Below, piece by piece: positions 6,424 to 9,509 of a stretch of 9,509 bases of DNA; the stretch's first letter is position 1, and every line of letters begins with the position of its first letter. Below the pieces are notes generated by a model. It made no database searches. It was given only the letters and a program-made list of their open reading frames with translations, and had not been told where the DNA came from. The translations under genes and the position numbers were made by a program. This stretch comes from Candidatus Altimarinota bacterium. Its GTDB lineage: Bacteria; Patescibacteriota; Gracilibacteria; Absconditabacterales; Absconditicoccaceae. The stretch covers positions 1-9,509 of the forward strand of contig JALUXR010000098.1 of assembly GCA_027013285.1 (NCBI GenBank), in the 5' to 3' direction.

Positions 6424-8064
6424 ATGTATTTTATGAAATCAGGGCAAATAAGAAAAGAATGGTCAAATTTTTGGAAGGATAAGAGTAGAAATCATAAACA
6501 ATTATCTCCAGCTCCTTTGGTTCCACAAGGTGATAAAACTTCACTTTTTACAGTTGCTGGTATGCAACAGCTTGTCCCATATTTGAGTGGAAAACCACAT
6601 GAGGATGGTACAAGGCTTTATAATATTCAAAAGTGTGTAAGAACTCCAGATATTGATGAAATATGAGACGAAAGACATCTTACAATGTTTGAAATGATGT
6701 GAAATTGGTCTTTGGGTGATTATTTTAAAAAAGAATCTATCACTTGGTCAGTAGAATTTTTACATAATGTATGTAAAATACCATTAGAGAAAATTTGAGC
6801 TACTATATTTTTGTGAAATAAAGAATTATGATTAGAAGAAGATAAAGAAGCAAGAGCTATACTAAATGAATGTTGAATATCAGATAGTAGGATAAGAGCT
6901 ATGGAAGAAAACTGGTGGGGTCCAGCTGGTGAGGTAGGTCCTTGTGGTCCTGATTGTGAATTTTATGTAGATAGATGAGAAGAATTTGGAAAGGATGATT
7001 GGTTACTTGATGAAAATGATAGATATACTGAAATTTGGAATAATGTTTTTATGCAATTTTATAAAAATCAAGATAAAAGTTTTACACCATTATCAGCTCA
7101 AAATGTAGATACTGGTATGGGCTTTGAAAGACTTACTATGGTTTTACAATGAAAAAAAACTATTTTTGAAACTGATTTGTTTGAATGAATTATTAAGGTA
7201 ATAGAAAAACAAACTTGATTAAAATATCCTCCTTATAGTGTAGATGAAGAGAAATTAAATAAAGAAGAAAAATGAATTACTAGAAGGTTTAGAATTATTA
7301 CAGATCATATTAGATGAAGTTTGTTTTTGATATCAGATGGAGTTTTACCTTCAAATGAATGAAGATGATATGTTCTTAGAAGATTGATAAGAAGGGCATT
7401 TTATAATATGTATTTGTTAAATAAAGATATAGATTATAAAAAAACTGTAAAAGAAATTTATAGAGCAGTTGAAGAAAAATATTGAGAATTTTGGACAAAT
7501 TTGCAAAATAATGAAACTTTGAGTGATATTATTATTACAGAGATGGAAAAATTTGAGAAAACTATTAGTAAATGATTAAAATTACTTGATGAAATTATAA
7601 AAACTGTAGAAGATATAAATTCTGATACTATTGAATGAGAAGTTATTTTTAAACTTTATGACACTTATGGTTTTCCTTTTGAACTTACAAAAGAGATTGC
7701 AGAAGAAAAATGATTTAAAGTAGATGAAAATTGATTTAAAAAATATATGCAAGAAGCAAAAAATAAATCAAAGGCTAATGCAAAATGAGTATTCTCAAGA
7801 TGAATAGATTGGGCAAAATATCTTGAAGGTATTCAACCAACTAAATTTGTAGGTTATGATAATTTAGAATTAGAAAATCCAAAACTTTTAAAAGAAATAG
7901 ATATAGACTGACAAAAAATATTTGTTTTTGATAAAACACCTTTTTATGCAGAGTGAGGATGACAAACAGCTGATAAATGAGAAATAGAGTTAGATGATGG
8001 GACAGTGTTAAAAGTGCAAGATGTGAAGAAAGTTGCAGGTGTTTATTTACATTTTGTAGAATAA
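6424..8064 (+). CDS. alaS: Alanine--tRNA ligase, short form lacking most of the editing domain
   Basis: The product has 546 residues, against about 870 for usual bacterial enzymes. It charges tRNA-Ala in the cytoplasm. The class II catalytic core is intact: KCVRTPDIDEIGDERHLTMFEMMGNWSLGDYFK (motif 2 region), DTGMGFER at 229-236 (motif 3), SNEGRGYVLRR at 310-320 and the signature YDTYGFP at 412-418. The editing domain begins normally with TPFYAEGGGQ at 505-514, but TAA comes 32 residues later, before the HxxxH and CxxxH zinc motifs and the C-terminal C-Ala domain. A terminator overlaps the stop codon, so the gene ends cleanly with no decayed 3' half. The start could instead be the ATG at 6433, which aligns better with the usual MKxxxIR opening. 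Many conserved glycines are TGA. Editing may be absent or supplied in trans. Confidence 0.95.
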
Positions 8065-8089
8065 GATTACTATTTAGTAGTCTTTTTTT
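8063..8089 (+). terminator. Rho-independent terminator of alaS
   Basis: The arms aagattac (8063-8070) and gtagtctt (8077-8084) pair with one G:T wobble around a 6-nt loop and lead into a T run to 8089. The stem starts inside the TAA stop codon, so transcription ends immediately after the short alaS frame. Confidence 0.85.
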
Positions 8090-8120
8090 GATTTAATTTA
8101 TTGATTTAATTTATTGATTA
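8088..8120 (+). repeat. 13-bp direct repeat (2.5 copies) in promoter region
   Basis: The unit ttgatttaattta occupies 8088-8100 and 8101-8113, followed by the partial copy ttgatta (8114-8120). Each copy starts with a -35-like TTGATT. The last copy is the one at the right distance from a -10 box. A short dyad, attgat-t-atcaat (8113-8125), covers it. Confidence 0.8.
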
Positions 8121-8141
8121 TCAATGTGTTTATACTAGAAT
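8114..8141 (+). promoter_or_regulatory. Sigma-70-type promoter for the alginate lyase gene
   Basis: TTGATT (8114-8119) and TAGAAT (8136-8141) are 16 bases apart, 28 bases before the ATG at 8169. The box sequences and spacing are nearly those of the promoter at 652-679. The overlapping TATACT (8131-8136) is spaced only 11 bases from the -35 box and is less likely. Confidence 0.6.
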
Positions 8142-8168
8142 AAAATTATTTATTATTAAATAAATAAA

Positions 8169-9509
8169 ATGAAACAAAAATTAGTAATTATATTGTGACT
8201 ATTAAGTTTATTGACTTCTTCTTTTGCTGCTAGTTTTAGTTGTTCTCGGAAACATGAAAATGGAAAAATATATTTAGGTGATAAAGTTATAAATCTTACA
8301 AATTCTGCTGATAACTTGAAGTGTTCAAAATGGTTAGATAAGATGACAATAAATACATTAAATGGAAATGATGAAATAGATACTTTAAAATCAGATAAAA
8401 AATGAACAAAAATTAATTTATGAGATTGAAATGATATTTTTAATCAAAATGTAGATCATTGAGTTTTGAATTGAATTACTATTGATGGATGAAATGGTTA
8501 TGATAAATTAATTATAAATAAGAAAAAAGACAGGTTAGTTATTGACTGAAATTGTGCTAATTCTTGTAATATTTATTTAAAAGATTCTGATTGAAATCCT
8601 TGGCGGAAATTTAAAAATATAACTTTAAAATCTATTGAAGAAATAGATGCTCCAGATTGAATTCTAAAATTTGAATGAAATAGTAATATAAATGATAATA
8701 ATTCAAGTAAATGAAATAATGTTCAAAGTAGTTTAGGTAAAACTATTAATAATTCAGGAAATAATAATGAAAATACTGAAAAATTAGCTTCATATAGTTA
8801 TAAAAAATTTCAACATGTATTAAACCAATGTAAACTTACTTATCCAAATGGAAGTAAAAAATTGGTGGATAAATGACAGTTTGCATGATACAAATCAGGT
8901 GTGTTCTATGCGGATACTCAAGGAAATATGATATTTGATTTGAAAAAGACAAAAGATATGAAAATGAGAGTTGAATTAAGACAACAACAAAACCATAAAG
9001 ATAGCTGATGGGTAGTAAATGATAATAAAATACATACATTGATAGCAACTGTAAAATTACAAAAATTAAATAAAGCACTTGAATATACATTTTTACAAAT
9101 TCATTCGGAAGTTCATCCACTTTTAAGAATGGCTGTGGAAAAAACTAAAAGATGAGAAAATAACCATATTTGGGCAATTATAAGAGTAAATGTAAATAAT
9201 ACTTGAAAAAGGACAGCACGGTATGATTTATGAGCTATTTCAGAAAATTATGATAATTTTAAGGTAGAAGTTGGAAACAATAATTTAAAAATTTATAAAA
9301 ATGGAAAACTTTATGTTGATAAAGATATTTCATATTGGCCAGAAAAGAAAAATTATTTTAAAGCTTGAATTTATGATAGTAAAGATTCTCCACCATCATT
9401 TGAAATAAAAATTAAGTTTAGTCAATTAGATATGACTGAATGAACAAACCTTGGAAATACAAATAATACAAAAAGTACAAGTAAACAAGAAAATCAATTT
9501 AATATTAAA
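8169..9509 (+). CDS. Secreted PL7-type alginate lyase with calcium-binding-like repeats (3' end outside window)
   Basis: The open frame reaches the right edge after 447 codons. A signal peptide (MKQKLVIILGLLSLLTSSFAA) indicates export. Residues 64-114 carry LNGNDEIDTL, GDGNDIF and IDGGNGYDKL, resembling degenerate RTX/hemolysin-type calcium-binding repeats. A Ser/Asn linker (about 170-205) leads to a catalytic domain with the three polysaccharide lyase family 7 signatures: RVELR at 267-271 (usual R[ST]ELR), QIH at 310-312 and YFKAGIY at 396-402. The expected catalytic His312 and Tyr402 and the substrate-binding Arg and Gln are present, and the Gly of KAG is a TGA codon. PL7 enzymes cleave alginate by beta-elimination; QIH forms tend to favour guluronate-containing blocks. 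A low-complexity Thr/Asn/Ser tail starts near residue 425. A role in degrading host or biofilm polysaccharide is inference. Confidence 0.92.

Noticed and set aside
6424..6666. An 80-residue alanyl-tRNA synthetase fragment or pseudogene
   Set aside because: The apparent stop is TGA read as glycine; the alignment to AlaRS continues without a frameshift to 8064.
8065..8168. Remnant of the missing AlaRS editing domain
   Set aside because: The sequence after the stop is a terminator, short repeats and a promoter; no frame resembles the HxxxH or CxxxH regions.
8836..9120. Minus-strand 94-codon open frame opposite the alginate lyase
   Set aside because: It overlaps the RVELR and QIH catalytic motifs on the other strand. 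Its hydrophobic translation is a by-product of Lys/Asn-rich coding DNA.
1..9509. tRNA, rRNA, riboswitch or insertion sequence
   Set aside because: No cloverleaf-like GC-containing segment, rRNA-like block, conserved aptamer core or transposase frame is visible. The intergenic gaps are all under 130 bases and are described by the sites listed.

Overview
The window reads coherently only if UGA is sense and means glycine (genetic code 25, TAA/TAG as stops). Every gene then opens into a full-length frame, and in-frame TGA falls on glycines that are invariant in known families: the Gly before NWS and both glycines of SNEGRGY in alanyl-tRNA synthetase, the Gly of YFKAGIY in the alginate lyase, and the Gly of TGTPG in the DsbA-like protein. 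That code, with very low GC and dense one-strand packing, points to a Patescibacteria/CPR genome of the Absconditabacteria (SR1) or Gracilibacteria (BD1-5) type. The lineage call is inference from the code and composition. All ten genes are on the + strand. Start codons follow A-rich leaders without a convincing Shine-Dalgarno sequence.

Layout. Positions 1-585 hold the end of a Gly/Asp/Met-rich protein, closed by a good terminator. A separate unit (713-1123) encodes a small exported Met/Cys/His-rich peptide, with a promoter, a palindrome over the -10 box, and a terminator nested inside a 16-bp perfect inverted repeat. From 1226 to 6304 seven genes run in the same direction, most with gaps of 1-20 nt or an overlap: a CueO/laccase-like multicopper oxidase, a membrane-anchored hypothetical protein, an anchored His-rich HWH protein, a DUF302 protein, an anchored DsbA-like CPFC thioredoxin, a membrane protein with a GCPAC motif, and a VKOR-type quinone-linked disulfide oxidase. 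I read this as a copper-handling and extracytoplasmic thiol-oxidation island. The individual family calls are firm. The joint function is inference.

From 6424 to 8064 is alaS, complete through the aminoacylation half but stopping at the start of the editing domain (546 residues), with a terminator stem beginning in its stop codon. After a 13-bp tandem repeat and a clear promoter, 8169 to the window end is a secreted PL7-type alginate lyase with glycine/aspartate-rich calcium-binding-like repeats ahead of the catalytic domain, running off the window edge. In an epibiotic or predatory lineage such an enzyme could attack host or biofilm polysaccharide.

The points most worth following are the truncated alaS, the copper/disulfide gene set in a recoded reduced genome, the small copper-ligand-rich peptide with its regulatory palindrome, and a 25-nt element shared by two distant promoter regions. 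No rRNA, tRNA, CRISPR array, insertion sequence or minus-strand gene was found.
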